NCBI RefSeq assembly: GCF_010501015.1
Contig: NZ_QVML01000011.1
Span: 1-64,000 of the forward strand
From: Bacteroides sp. 214
GTDB lineage: Bacteria; Bacteroidota; Bacteroidia; Bacteroidales; Bacteroidaceae
DNA length: 64,000 bases
Direction: 5' to 3'
Shown here: in pieces, positions 47,532-56,284 of the stretch
Numbering within the stretch: the first letter of the stretch is position 1
Layout of the letters: each line of letters opens with the position of its first letter
Position numbers and translations under genes: made by a program
The notes under the pieces: generated by a model
What the model saw: only the letters and a program-made list of their open reading frames with translations
What the model was told of the DNA's origin: nothing
The model's database searches: none

Positions 47532-49232
47532 ATGGATACACAAAAAGTCTTTGCGTTCAAGCCCAGGTTGTTTTCTACGCTTAAGAACTACTCTAAGGAA
47601 ACATTTATGTCCGACCTCATGGCGGGCGTTATTGTAGGAATTGTAGCACTTCCATTAGCTATCGCCTTTGGTATTGCTTCGGGTGTATCGCCCGAGAGAG
47701 GAATCATCACTGCTATTGTTGCCGGCTTTATTATCTCTTTTCTGGGAGGTAGCAAGGTGCAGATAGGTGGCCCTACGGGTGCGTTTATTGTTATCGTCTA
47801 CGGCATTGTGCAACAGTATGGCGAAACGGGACTGATTATTGCTACTATCATTGCCGGAGTTATGCTACTGTTGTTAGGTCTCTTCAAACTGGGAGCTATC
47901 ATTAAATTTATTCCCTACCCTATCATTGTAGGCTTTACCAGCGGTATCGCACTGACTATCTTTACCACACAGATTGCCGATATATTCGGGTTGAACTTTG
48001 GCGGCGAAACCGTTCCTGGCGATTTCGTTGGCAAATGGATACTTTATTTCCGTCATTTCGATACCATTAATTGGTGGAACACAGTGGTAAGTATCACCAG
48101 CATTCTGGTTATTGTTTATTCGTCCAAACTCTTTAAGAAAATACCCGGATCGCTCATTGCCATTGTACTGATGACAGTAGTGGTTTACTTACTGAAAACC
48201 TTTGCAGGCATCACTGTGATTGATACCATTGGCGATCGCTTTACTATCCAATCAGAGCTTCCTGCGGTAGAAGTCCCCGCGATGGACTGGGAAACTATTC
48301 GCGGACTATTTCCTGCCGCTCTTACCATTGCTATACTGGGTGCTATTGAATCCCTGCTCTCGGCAACTGTTGCCGACGGTATGATTGGCGATAAACACAA
48401 CTCCAACACCGAGCTTCTGGCACAAGGTGCAGCGAATATTATTGCGCCGCTATTTGGTGGCATACCGGCTACCGGCGCAATAGCCCGTACAATGACAAAC
48501 ATCAATAACGGTGGAAAGACTCCCGTTGCCGGAATCATACATGCAATAGTGCTTTTATTAATCCTTCTCTTCCTGATGCCGTTGGCACAATACATCCCCA
48601 TGGCTTGTCTGGCGGGTGTACTTGTTATTGTATCCTATAATATGAGTGAGTGGCGTACATTCAAAGCGTTACTACGTAACCCCAAGTCGGATGTAGCGGT
48701 GTTGCTCACTACATTCTTACTTACGGTTATCTTTGACCTGACCATTGCCATTGAAATAGGCTTGGTTATTGCCTGTCTGCTCTTTATGCGTCGCGTTACC
48801 GAAACCACCGAAATATCTGTACTGAAAGATGAAATCAATCCCAGCGAGGAACTCGATATGGATATTAACAAGGATGAGAATCTACAAATTCCTAAAGGCG
48901 TGGAGGTGTACGAAATTAACGGTCCTTACTTCTTTGGCATCGCCAATAGATTCGAGGAACAGATGATACTTTTAGGAGACAGACCTGCTGTACGCATCAT
49001 TCGTATGCGACGCGTACCATTTATCGATTCTACCGGTATTCATAATCTTACAAACTTAATCAAGACCTCAAGAAAGGAAAAAATAACCATTGTACTTTCG
49101 GGTGTAAACCAAGCAGTACACGAGGCGTTGGAGAATTCTGGTTTCTATCAGTTGATGGGAGAAGAAAATATTTGCCCCAATATAAATAAGGCACTAGAAA
49201 GGGCAAAGGAAATTATGCAGGAGGATAATTAG
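47532..49232 (+). CDS. SulP family anion transporter with STAS domain
   Basis: A 566-residue SLC26/SulP carrier. The membrane part opens with DLMAGVIVGIVALPLAIAFG and has the GGPTGAFIVIV re-entrant segment; about 14 segments run to about residue 425. A C-terminal STAS domain (about 450-560) has the conserved MRRVPFIDSTGIHNL loop. The substrate (sulfate, bicarbonate or an organic anion) cannot be told from sequence; no carbonic anhydrase or sulfate genes adjoin. Confidence 0.94.
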   Translation: MDTQKVFAFKPRLFSTLKNYSKETFMSDLMAGVIVGIVALPLAIAFGIASGVSPERGIITAIVAGFIISFLGGSKVQIGGPTGAFIVIVYGIVQQYGETGLIIATIIAGVMLLLLGLFKLGAIIKFIPYPIIVGFTSGIALTIFTTQIADIFGLNFGGETVPGDFVGKWILYFRHFDTINWWNTVVSITSILVIVYSSKLFKKIPGSLIAIVLMTVVVYLLKTFAGITVIDTIGDRFTIQSELPAVEVPAMDWETIRGLFPAALTIAILGAIESLLSATVADGMIGDKHNSNTELLAQGAANIIAPLFGGIPATGAIARTMTNINNGGKTPVAGIIHAIVLLLILLFLMPLAQYIPMACLAGVLVIVSYNMSEWRTFKALLRNPKSDVAVLLTTFLLTVIFDLTIAIEIGLVIACLLFMRRVTETTEISVLKDEINPSEELDMDINKDENLQIPKGVEVYEINGPYFFGIANRFEEQMILLGDRPAVRIIRMRRVPFIDSTGIHNLTNLIKTSRKEKITIVLSGVNQAVHEALENSGFYQLMGEENICPNINKALERAKEIMQEDN

Positions 49233-49280
49233 GCTGATGTATAATCTTATTCGAATACATATTTCTTAACCCAATAGCTT

Positions 49281-49627
49281 CATATACCCTCCAAATGCCG
49301 TTCTACGAAATAGGTCTTCACATTCACAAATCGCTGTAAGTTTATGATAGTGAGTTAGTTATGTGTGAAGACCCCCTCTTTTATCCTTCACAGGGTCTTC
49401 ACAGGCAATTTTCCGACTGTTTTTGTACCAAGAAAACACTGAGAAACAGGTCGAAAACCAGTCAGAAGTGAAGCAAAAACCAGTCAGAAAAAAGACAATT
49501 GCTTAAAAGTGTGTTTTGTCAGCCATAGTTTCATCTCCCGTCAGCCTATGGCTCATGACCTGTCAACCATAGGCTCATGACCCGTCAGCCATAGGCAGAT
49601 GGTGCGTCAGACTATGGCAGAATTAAT
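49281..49627 (+). repeat. Composite intergenic repeat element, copy 3 (different middle array)
   Basis: Fills the gap between converging SulP and upp. Head block 49281-49410 nearly identical to copy 1 (reverse complement) and copy 2, with GGTCTTCAC (49313-49321), GTGAAGACCC (49365-49374) and GGGTCTTCAC (49393-49402). The middle array (about 49413-49495) uses the word AACCAGTCAG (CCAGTCAG at 49458 and 49480, degenerate units before), in place of the TTCTCAAC word. Five 22-bp units of GTCAGCCATAGG follow at 49518, 49540, 49562, 49584 and 49606. Confidence 0.85.
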
Positions 49628-49638
49628 TTCGCCAACGC

Positions 49639-50292
49639 CTATTCCTTCTCTCCGTACGCCAAGTCGCCTGCATCTCCAAGGCCAGGCACAATATACGAAT
49701 GGTCATCTATCATAGGGTCGATAGCAGCACACCAAATAGTGGTTTTATCTTCGGGGAAAACAGTAGCAATATGCTTTACCGCCTGTTCGCTGGCAATAAC
49801 TGCTGCCACATGAATCTCTGCCGGTTGCCCTTTGGTAAGCATAGCCTGATAGGTAAGTTCCATAGAACCACCCGTGGCTAACATAGGATCGGTAATAATC
49901 AGTATTTTATTATCTATGCGAGGCGAAGCGATATATTCAATATGAATATCAAACTTCAGCGTGTCCTTATATTTACGGTATGCCGAAACAAAAGCATTCT
50001 CGGCATAGTCAAAATAAGAAAGAAATCCCTGATGGAAAGGAACACCTGCCCGGAGAATAGTACTTAGTACTAACTTAGCATCCGACAACCGGGTAGGTGC
50101 AACACCAAGCGGAGTCTGAATATCTCGCGTCTCGTATTGAAATGTTTTGCTTATTTCATAGGCCATAATCTCCCCTATCCGTTCAATATTGCGACGGAAA
50201 CGAAGGCGATCGCCCTGTATATTAACGTCTCTGATTTCGGCGATATATTGATTTAATACCGAGTTTGTATCCGACAAATTAATTATTCTCAT
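49639..50292 (-). CDS. upp: Uracil phosphoribosyltransferase
   Basis: Salvages uracil to UMP with PRPP. The PRPP loop is KILIITDPMLATGGSMEL; TILRAGVPFHQGF and the C-terminal GLGDAGDLAYG (uracil-binding) are present. 217 residues, family length. Monocistronic between two gaps. Confidence 0.95.
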   Translation of the reverse strand: MRIINLSDTNSVLNQYIAEIRDVNIQGDRLRFRRNIERIGEIMAYEISKTFQYETRDIQTPLGVAPTRLSDAKLVLSTILRAGVPFHQGFLSYFDYAENAFVSAYRKYKDTLKFDIHIEYIASPRIDNKILIITDPMLATGGSMELTYQAMLTKGQPAEIHVAAVIASEQAVKHIATVFPEDKTTIWCAAIDPMIDDHSYIVPGLGDAGDLAYGEKE

Positions 50293-50430
50293 AACATTTT
50301 GTTCTTTAAGTTCAGGGGTAAAGTGTTACAAAGGAACAAATTATATTCGATTTTGCAACATTCACTTTGCAGATATTGTTATCTAAACATAAATCGTCTT
50401 TCATTAAAGAAAAATATCCATAATCAGACT

Positions 50431-50459
50431 TTTGTTTCAAAGATAAAACGCTACTTTTG
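50431..50459 (+). promoter_or_regulatory. pckA promoter
   Basis: TTTG at 50431-50434 and TACTTTTG at 50452-50459, gap of 17 nt. The leader is about 90 nt. The rest of the 50293-50553 gap shows no gene. Confidence 0.65.
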
Positions 50460-50553
50460 TATCCGGTTTACTAGGGCGCTTTTGGTAGCCCGGTAATAAT
50501 AAGGTAAAAAAAGAGAATATAGTAATAAAAACTCAATCATTAATTGTTAAAAG

Positions 50554-52140
50554 ATGGGAAATTTAGATTTAAGCAAGTATGGTATTAGTGGCAACATTGA
50601 AGTTGTTCACAACCCTTCTTACGAGCAGCTTTTTCAAGCTGAGATGGATCCTGCAAACGAAGGATTTGAAAAAGGTACATTGACTAAAACCGGTGCGGTT
50701 TCTGTTGATACCGGCAAATTTACAGGTCGCTCTCCTAAAGACCGTTACATTGTTAAGAACGCTGCTTCGGAACAAATCTGGTGGGATGGTAACATCAATA
50801 AACCAGTAAACGAAGAAGTTTGGGATTACTGCAAATCATTGACGCTGAAACAACTTAATACTGCCAAAAAACTGTATGTAGTAGATACATTCTGCGGAAC
50901 AAACGAAGATACTCGCATGAAGGTTCGCTTCATCATGGAAGTAGCATGGCAAGCACACTTTGTTACCAACATGTTTATTCGTCCTTCTCACTACGAATTG
51001 AACAACTACGGTGAACCCGATTTCGTAGTACTCAACGCCTCTAAGACTACTAACGACAAGTGGAAAGAACAAGGCTTGAACTCTGAAGTATATGTTATCT
51101 TCAACCTTGCAGAGAGAGTACAAGTTATTGGCGGTACTTGGTACGGTGGTGAAATGAAGAAAGGTATGTTCTCTATGCAGAACTTCTACTTGCCATTGAA
51201 AGGCATTGCTTCTATGCACTGCTCGGCAAACGTAGGCGAAGAAGGCGATGTAGCTGTATTCTTCGGTCTTTCGGGAACAGGCAAAACAACTCTTTCGGCC
51301 GACCCAAAACGTTACCTGATTGGTGATGACGAACATGGATGGGACGACCACGGAGTATTTAACTACGAAGGTGGTTGCTATGCTAAGGTTATCGACCTGA
51401 GTGCAGCACAAGAACCAGACATTTGGCGTGCAATTCGTCGTGATGCTCTATTGGAAAACGTTACTGTAAATGCTGACGGAACTCCCGACTTCTCGAAAGA
51501 GGCTTCAAAAACAGAAAACACCCGCGTTTCTTACCCAATCTATCACATCAACAAGATTGTACTTCCTTCTAAAGCTGGCCACGCAAGCAAGATCGTTTAC
51601 CTTTCTGCTGACGCATTCGGTGTATTGCCTCCGGTTTCTATCTTAGATGAAAACTCGGCTCAATATCACTTCCTTTGCGGTTATACTTCTAAATTGGCTG
51701 GTACAGAACGTGGTATCACAGAACCCGTACCTTCATTCTCTCCTGCATTTGGTGAAGCATTCTTGACGCTGCACCCAACAATGTATGCTAAGACATTGGT
51801 AGGCAAAATGAAAGAACATGGTGCTAAAGCATACTTGGTAAATACTGGTTGGAACGGAACAGGAAAACGTATTTCGTTGAAGAATACACGTGCTATCATT
51901 GATGCTATCATTGATGGTTCAATCGAAAAAGCGGAAACAATCAATATTCCTATCATGAACTTGGTTGCTCCTAAAGCGCTGAACAATGTAGACGAAGGTA
52001 TCCTTGACCCACGCGACACTTATGCTGACAAAGCTGAGTGGGAAGCTAAAGCGAAAGACCTTGCCGGACGTTACATCAAGAACTTCGAGCAATATCTTCC
52101 AGAAGGAGCTAACTTGATTCCTTCAGGTCCTCAATTGTAA
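50554..52140 (+). CDS. pckA: Phosphoenolpyruvate carboxykinase (ATP)
   Basis: Interconverts oxaloacetate and PEP with ATP. In succinate-forming Bacteroidales it works mainly as PEP carboxylation. 528 residues with [11 protein letters not shown], the P-loop [11 protein letters not shown] (about 245-255), the Mg/Mn site LIGDDEHGW and EGGCYAK, and the substrate RVSYPIYHI region. Ends at the hairpin 52169-52199. Confidence 0.97.
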   Translation: MGNLDLSKYGISGNIEVVHNPSYEQLFQAEMDPANEGFEKGTLTKTGAVSVDTGKFTGRSPKDRYIVKNAASEQIWWDGNINKPVNEEVWDYCKSLTLKQLNTAKKLYVVDTFCGTNEDTRMKVRFIMEVAWQAHFVTNMFIRPSHYELNNYGEPDFVVLNASKTTNDKWKEQGLNSEVYVIFNLAERVQVIGGTWYGGEMKKGMFSMQNFYLPLKGIASMHCSANVGEEGDVAVFFGLSGTGKTTLSADPKRYLIGDDEHGWDDHGVFNYEGGCYAKVIDLSAAQEPDIWRAIRRDALLENVTVNADGTPDFSKEASKTENTRVSYPIYHINKIVLPSKAGHASKIVYLSADAFGVLPPVSILDENSAQYHFLCGYTSKLAGTERGITEPVPSFSPAFGEAFLTLHPTMYAKTLVGKMKEHGAKAYLVNTGWNGTGKRISLKNTRAIIDAIIDGSIEKAETINIPIMNLVAPKALNNVDEGILDPRDTYADKAEWEAKAKDLAGRYIKNFEQYLPEGANLIPSGPQL

Positions 52141-52168
52141 TCAAATAGACATTTTGAGATAAATAAGC

Positions 52169-52200
52169 AAAAGCGGCTCCATTACGGAGTCGCTTTTTTG
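52169..52200 (+). terminator. pckA terminator
   Basis: AAAAGCGGCTCC (52169-52180) pairs with GGAGTCGCTTTT (52186-52197), one G-T pair, then a T run. Confidence 0.85.
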
Positions 52201-52226
52201 TTAAAGGAGCTAGGCTTAGTTCTTAT

Positions 52227-52337
52227 TTTGCCACTGCATCAGCAAATGTTTGCCAGTGCGTTGGCTAAGTTGTGCCAATGCGTTGGCAAGACTGTGACAC
52301 CGCGTTGGCAAAAGCTTGCCAACGCACTGGCAAAAAA
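52227..52337. repeat. 22-bp-period array, word TGCCAnTGCGTTGGC
   Basis: Five consecutive 22-bp units: a degenerate first one from about 52228, then units from about 52250, 52272, 52294 and 52316. Each is GCCA-n6-TGGC or close to it; the arms GCCA and TGGC are kept while the centre varies (GTGCGT, ATGCGT, ACGCAC). It lies between pckA and the small minus-strand frame and is flanked on both sides by related terminator segments. Confidence 0.85.
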
Positions 52338-52376
52338 TAGGCAAAGAAGAACAAAAACACAGTACTGATGAAAACA

Positions 52377-52410
52377 GAAAAGGCGACTCCATTACCGAGT
52401 CGCCTTTCTT
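52377..52410. terminator. Second terminator, a diverged copy of the pckA terminator
   Basis: AAAGGCGACTC (52379-52389) pairs with GAGTCGCCTTT (52397-52407). Stem, CATTAC loop and following GTTAAxG...AGGCTTA sequence resemble the pckA terminator at 52169-52230, indicating duplication. Confidence 0.75.
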
Positions 52411-52442
52411 CGTTAAGGTGGGTTTAGGCTTATTTTTTCTTC

Positions 52443-52556
52443 TCAAAACAAGAATCTCTTGTGCAAAGCCTCTTTTCTGAACCCCATAAGTATCACTGCT
52501 ATAATTATGCAGGGATAAAGTACACAAAAGAATAAAAGCGCAATTCCTTTTTTCAT
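52443..52556 (-). CDS. Possible small membrane protein, 37 residues
   Basis: A short frame starting MKKGIALLFFCVLYPCIIII-like: two Lys, then about 22 hydrophobic residues, then a basic tail (FRKEALHKRFLF). The layout of a single transmembrane peptide is plausible. A longer frame opens at 52643 but its extra residues look non-coding. No consensus promoter is seen, so it may be fortuitous. I do not recognise a family. Confidence 0.3.
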   Translation of the reverse strand: MKKGIALLFFCVLYPCIIIAVILMGFRKEALHKRFLF

Positions 52557-52722
52557 AATAGTTATTGTTTCTATGTAGCTAATACTAAGGTTTGGTATAG
52601 TGCTTATTAAACAATTTTGATTGTTTTTTAGTTCACAAGGCAACCTGCAAAAACGTATTGTTTATTAGGTTTTATTATGAAAATGAAAGAAAAAGGGAAT
52701 TACTGCATGACAAACGATTTTT

Positions 52723-54096
52723 TTATCGCAAAGCCTCCACCTCCTCTGGTGTTAGCGGTATTTTCTTACCCAACCGACGGGCGCCATCGCTCGTAATCAG
52801 GTAATCTTCCTCATTACGAATACCACCGAAGTCCTTGTATGTTTCCAATAAGTCATAATTGATAAAGTTGGTAAACTTATGTTCGCCTTTCCACTTATCA
52901 ATCAGCTCGGGAATGAAATAGATGCCCGGTTCAATGGTAAGTACAAATCCCGGTTCGAGCATTCTTGCCAATCGGAGCGATTTCCGGCCAAACTGTGTGC
53001 TCTTCGGGCGACCATCATAACCTACCCATACCTCGCCCAGATTCTCCATATCATGTACGTCGAGTCCCATCATGTGTCCCAATCCATGCGGATAGAACAT
53101 AGCATGTGCCCCTTCGCGAACAGCTTCTTCGACATTTCCCTTCATTAATCCTATTTCTTTCAGGCTCTCAACCATAATCTTGGCCGATAAATCGTAAACA
53201 CTTTCGAACGTTACACCCGGACGAAGCGCTTTTACTGCTTCAACATGCATCCGGTTCTGTATTTCGTAAATCGCGCGTTGACGTGATGTAAATGTTTTGT
53301 CGGCAGGAATGGTAGAAGACATATCGCCCGCATACCCCATTTCGGTTTCGGCTCCGGCGTCTATCAGGAACAAATCGCCCGATTTTATCGTATTTCCGTG
53401 ATAGTGATTATGCAGTGTTTGTCCATTAATGGTAGCAATAGTAGGGAACGAAAGATTTCCACCAAGCGTCAACGAAATGCTTTCCATCAAACCGGCTATT
53501 TCGTACTCTTTCATGCCTGGGCGTATAGCTTTCATAGCGGCAATATGCATATCTGCAGTAATGTTACAAGCCTTCTCTATTTCTACAATTTCTTCGGCAG
53601 ATTTGTAGTTACGCTGATTCACAACCGCTTTAATAAACGGAATTGAACCATTCTGCGCCGCAATAGGTAAGTTGAGCCATTCCATCAATTTTATGTTATG
53701 CTCCGAACGATATGGAGGAAGATAATGAATTTCCTGACCACTCTTTATGGCTTTACTCAAATAATCGGTCAGCGAAGCGGAAGGAAGCGTTTGAATAATA
53801 CCTACTCGTTCTGCTTTCTCTTTTAGCGTGGGTTGTGCACCCATCCATACAATGCTGTCAATGGTAAGCTCATCGCCAAAGATGATTTCTCTATCTTCGT
53901 CTATGTCGATAACAGCAGATAATCCGGCAAATGATAACCCGAAGTAATAAAGAAAGGTGGAATCTTGTCGATAACGAAAATTATTATCGGCATAGTTCAA
54001 ACCTGTTTCATCATTGCCTAAAAACAATAAAACCCCCGACCCTACGGATTTTTTTAACGCGGATCTACGTTGTACGTACGTTTCTTTTGAGAACAT
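52723..54096 (-). CDS. Xaa-Pro aminopeptidase (aminopeptidase P family)
   Basis: Removes an N-terminal residue preceding proline. The 457-residue protein has an N-terminal creatinase-like AMP_N domain (ETYVQRRSALKKS) and a M24 pita-bread domain with all metal ligands: DAGAETEMGYAGDMSSTIP, HGLGHMMGLDVHD, LTIEPGIYF and GIRNEEDYLIT. Cytoplasmic, monocistronic. Confidence 0.95.
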   Translation of the reverse strand: MFSKETYVQRRSALKKSVGSGVLLFLGNDETGLNYADNNFRYRQDSTFLYYFGLSFAGLSAVIDIDEDREIIFGDELTIDSIVWMGAQPTLKEKAERVGIIQTLPSASLTDYLSKAIKSGQEIHYLPPYRSEHNIKLMEWLNLPIAAQNGSIPFIKAVVNQRNYKSAEEIVEIEKACNITADMHIAAMKAIRPGMKEYEIAGLMESISLTLGGNLSFPTIATINGQTLHNHYHGNTIKSGDLFLIDAGAETEMGYAGDMSSTIPADKTFTSRQRAIYEIQNRMHVEAVKALRPGVTFESVYDLSAKIMVESLKEIGLMKGNVEEAVREGAHAMFYPHGLGHMMGLDVHDMENLGEVWVGYDGRPKSTQFGRKSLRLARMLEPGFVLTIEPGIYFIPELIDKWKGEHKFTNFINYDLLETYKDFGGIRNEEDYLITSDGARRLGKKIPLTPEEVEALR

Positions 54097-54179
54097 AATG
54101 GTCTATTTTTAATTGTATATAGAAGCTGTTTAAAATTCCACAGAATAAAAGAACAAGCTAATTCAAAAAAGCTTCTAGA

Positions 54180-54187
54180 CAAATGTA
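54180..54187 (-). promoter_or_regulatory. Aminopeptidase P gene -7 box
   Basis: TACATTTG on the minus strand fits TAnnTTTG, 84 nt upstream of the start. Confidence 0.55.
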
Positions 54188-54380
54188 GTGAAAAGAGGGG
54201 AAAGGAGAGGAAAGGAATAAGAAAAAATATTCCCGGAACCTCCGTCCGGTTTAGGTTAAAAGACGTTTTAAACTGAAAATGTGCAAGTAAACAGGCTCCG
54301 GGGTATTTTTTCTTAATTATGATACAAATTAAAGCGGTAAAAGTTATTTTGTCAAATTTATGGTTTACTCACCCCAAAGA

Positions 54381-54430
54381 AGGGGCGAAAAGTGCTATTT
54401 AGGGGTAAAAAAACGTATTCAGGGACGAAA
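54381..54430 (+). promoter_or_regulatory. Triple 20-bp-spaced direct repeat upstream of the LytTR gene
   Basis: AGGGGCGAAA at 54381, AGGGGTAAAA at 54401 and AGGGACGAAA at 54421: three ten-base repeats exactly 20 bp apart, the last overlapping the -33 region of the promoter at 54448. LytTR regulators bind direct repeats about two helical turns apart, so this is a candidate operator for autoregulation. Confidence 0.6.
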
Positions 54431-54447
54431 GTAAATGGTAATAATGT

Positions 54448-54455
54448 TATATTTG
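54448..54455 (+). promoter_or_regulatory. LytTR gene -7 box
   Basis: TATATTTG fits TAnnTTTG, 26 nt before the ATG. No TTTG is seen at -33; the direct repeats occupy that position, consistent with an activator-dependent promoter. Confidence 0.6.
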
Positions 54456-54481
54456 TCACGAATTTAGTCTAAAGAGGCAGT

Positions 54482-55324
54482 ATGTGGAATCAAAAGATAC
54501 CTAACTTTATTTTGGAGAAAAGGGTAATAGTTCGACTTATCCTTTTAACCGCTTTATTCGCCTTGGTGTTTATCAATCTCTATAAACCTTTTGAGTCTTC
54601 GAATTGGTATCCTGTATCCGATTTTAAATTCTTTGTTTTCTCCAGTCTTATTATACTCACAGGTGTTCTTGTTGTGGTAATTAGTAGAATTATTATGTAC
54701 TACTGGGGGAAACGACATACTATAAACGTTCGTCAATATGTGATATGGATTGTATTGGAACTTTTTTCCATGTCTCTCTTCTATACAATCTATACATTGT
54801 CGCTAAACCCGGAGCGCGAATGGTTGTCTGTTTTCAAAAGCTCATCTATCAATACGGCGTTAGTGTTATTGCTCCCTTATTCGGCGTTGCACCTATATTT
54901 TTTATATAGAGACAACCTGCTGAAGTTACAGCAAATGGAAGGAGAAAGAGGAGATGCAGGTAGCCAGAATAACGTTTACTCTTTTTACGACGAACGGAAT
55001 GAGCTGCGTCTTTCTGTTCATAAAAACAATTTGCTCTATATTGAGACTGCCGATAACTACGTCAATATTTGGTACATGAACAAGGATCATCTTACCAAGT
55101 TTATGCTTCGCAACTCGTTGAAGTCTATTGAAGAAAGGATGCGAAACTCGACCGTTCTTCGTTGTCACCGTTCGTACATGGCCAATTTTGCGCTGGTAAA
55201 GGTTATTCGTAGGCAAAACGACGGAATCTATCTGGAGTTTAGCATAGGTGGCGTACCCGACATTCCCATATCAAAAAGCTACAGCGAAAAGATTACGCGG
55301 TGGTTTATGACCTATTCTTCCTAA
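54482..55324 (+). CDS. Membrane-bound LytTR transcriptional regulator
   Basis: A 280-residue regulator with four hydrophobic helices (about 14-32, 45-68, 84-106, 118-136) and a C-terminal LytTR DNA-binding domain (about 175-275; LLYIETADNYVNIWY, RNSLKSIEERM, CHRSYMANFALVKVIRRQNDG). There is no receiver domain, so it is a one-component membrane sensor. cysK begins 18 nt after it and may be co-transcribed. Confidence 0.9.
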   Translation: MWNQKIPNFILEKRVIVRLILLTALFALVFINLYKPFESSNWYPVSDFKFFVFSSLIILTGVLVVVISRIIMYYWGKRHTINVRQYVIWIVLELFSMSLFYTIYTLSLNPEREWLSVFKSSSINTALVLLLPYSALHLYFLYRDNLLKLQQMEGERGDAGSQNNVYSFYDERNELRLSVHKNNLLYIETADNYVNIWYMNKDHLTKFMLRNSLKSIEERMRNSTVLRCHRSYMANFALVKVIRRQNDGIYLEFSIGGVPDIPISKSYSEKITRWFMTYSS

Positions 55325-55342
55325 TACCCTCTTATTATTGTT

Positions 55343-56281
55343 ATGAAAAAAATAGCAAACACTCTGACTGACCTCATTGGTCGTACTCCCCTATTGGAGC
55401 TAAAGAACTATGCGAAAAGTAGAAATCTGAAAGCTACGTTAGTAGCCAAACTCGAATACTTTAACCCCGCAGGAAGTGTGAAGGACCGCATTGCATTGGC
55501 AATGGTAGAAAATGCCGAATCCAAAGGGTTGCTTACTCCCGGTTCAACAATTATAGAACCTACCAGCGGCAATACTGGAATAGGCTTAGCGTTGGTATGC
55601 GCCACTAAGGGCTATCGCCTAATCTTGGTTATGCCCGAGAGTATGAGTGTAGAACGTAGAACACTCCTTAAAGCATACGGTGCCGAGCTTGTACTTACTC
55701 CCGGCGCCGAAGGAATGAAAGGAGCGCTCAACAAAGCCGATGAGCTAAACAGAGAGATAAAGAACTCCATTATTTTGCAGCAATTTACCAATTCTGCCAA
55801 CCCTGATGCTCACGTGCGTACTACCGGAGAAGAAATATGGGAAGACACAGATGGCAATGTTGCCATTTTTGTAGCTGGAGTAGGTACAGGAGGAACGGTA
55901 AGCGGTGTGGGCAAAGCGTTGAAAGCACACAACCCACAAGTTAAAATTGTTGCTGTTGAGCCTGCCGAATCGCCTTTACTTTCGGGAGGAAAAGCTGGCG
56001 CACACAAAATCCAAGGGATAGGGGCCAATTTCATTCCTGCTAATTATAATCCCGAAATAGTGGACGAAGTAATGCCTGTGCCCGGTGATGAAGCCATTCG
56101 CACAAGTCGTGAACTTGCAACAAGAGAGGGATTACTTGTTGGCATCTCTTCGGGAGCTGCAGTTTATGCAGCGACACAATTGGCTATGCGCCCCGAAAAT
56201 GAGGGTAAGCTGATAGTTGCACTGCTTCCTGACGGAGGAGAGCGTTATTTGTCTACCTCACTGTACAATACTGCTGAGTAA
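55343..56281 (+). CDS. cysK: Cysteine synthase (O-acetylserine sulfhydrylase)
   Basis: PLP enzyme making cysteine from O-acetylserine and sulfide. The PLP Lys is in NPAGSVKDRIALAM, the phosphate-binding loop follows in EPTSGNTGIGLA, and GVGTGGTVSGVGKALK and SSGAAVYAA complete the site. 312 residues. It converges on buk with only 3 nt between the stops. Confidence 0.96.
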   Translation: MKKIANTLTDLIGRTPLLELKNYAKSRNLKATLVAKLEYFNPAGSVKDRIALAMVENAESKGLLTPGSTIIEPTSGNTGIGLALVCATKGYRLILVMPESMSVERRTLLKAYGAELVLTPGAEGMKGALNKADELNREIKNSIILQQFTNSANPDAHVRTTGEEIWEDTDGNVAIFVAGVGTGGTVSGVGKALKAHNPQVKIVAVEPAESPLLSGGKAGAHKIQGIGANFIPANYNPEIVDEVMPVPGDEAIRTSRELATREGLLVGISSGAAVYAATQLAMRPENEGKLIVALLPDGGERYLSTSLYNTAE

Positions 56282-56284
56282 TTA

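Noticed and set aside
50293..50553. Riboswitch or small gene between upp and pckA
   Set aside because: Only the pckA promoter could be supported; no conserved core or coding frame was seen.
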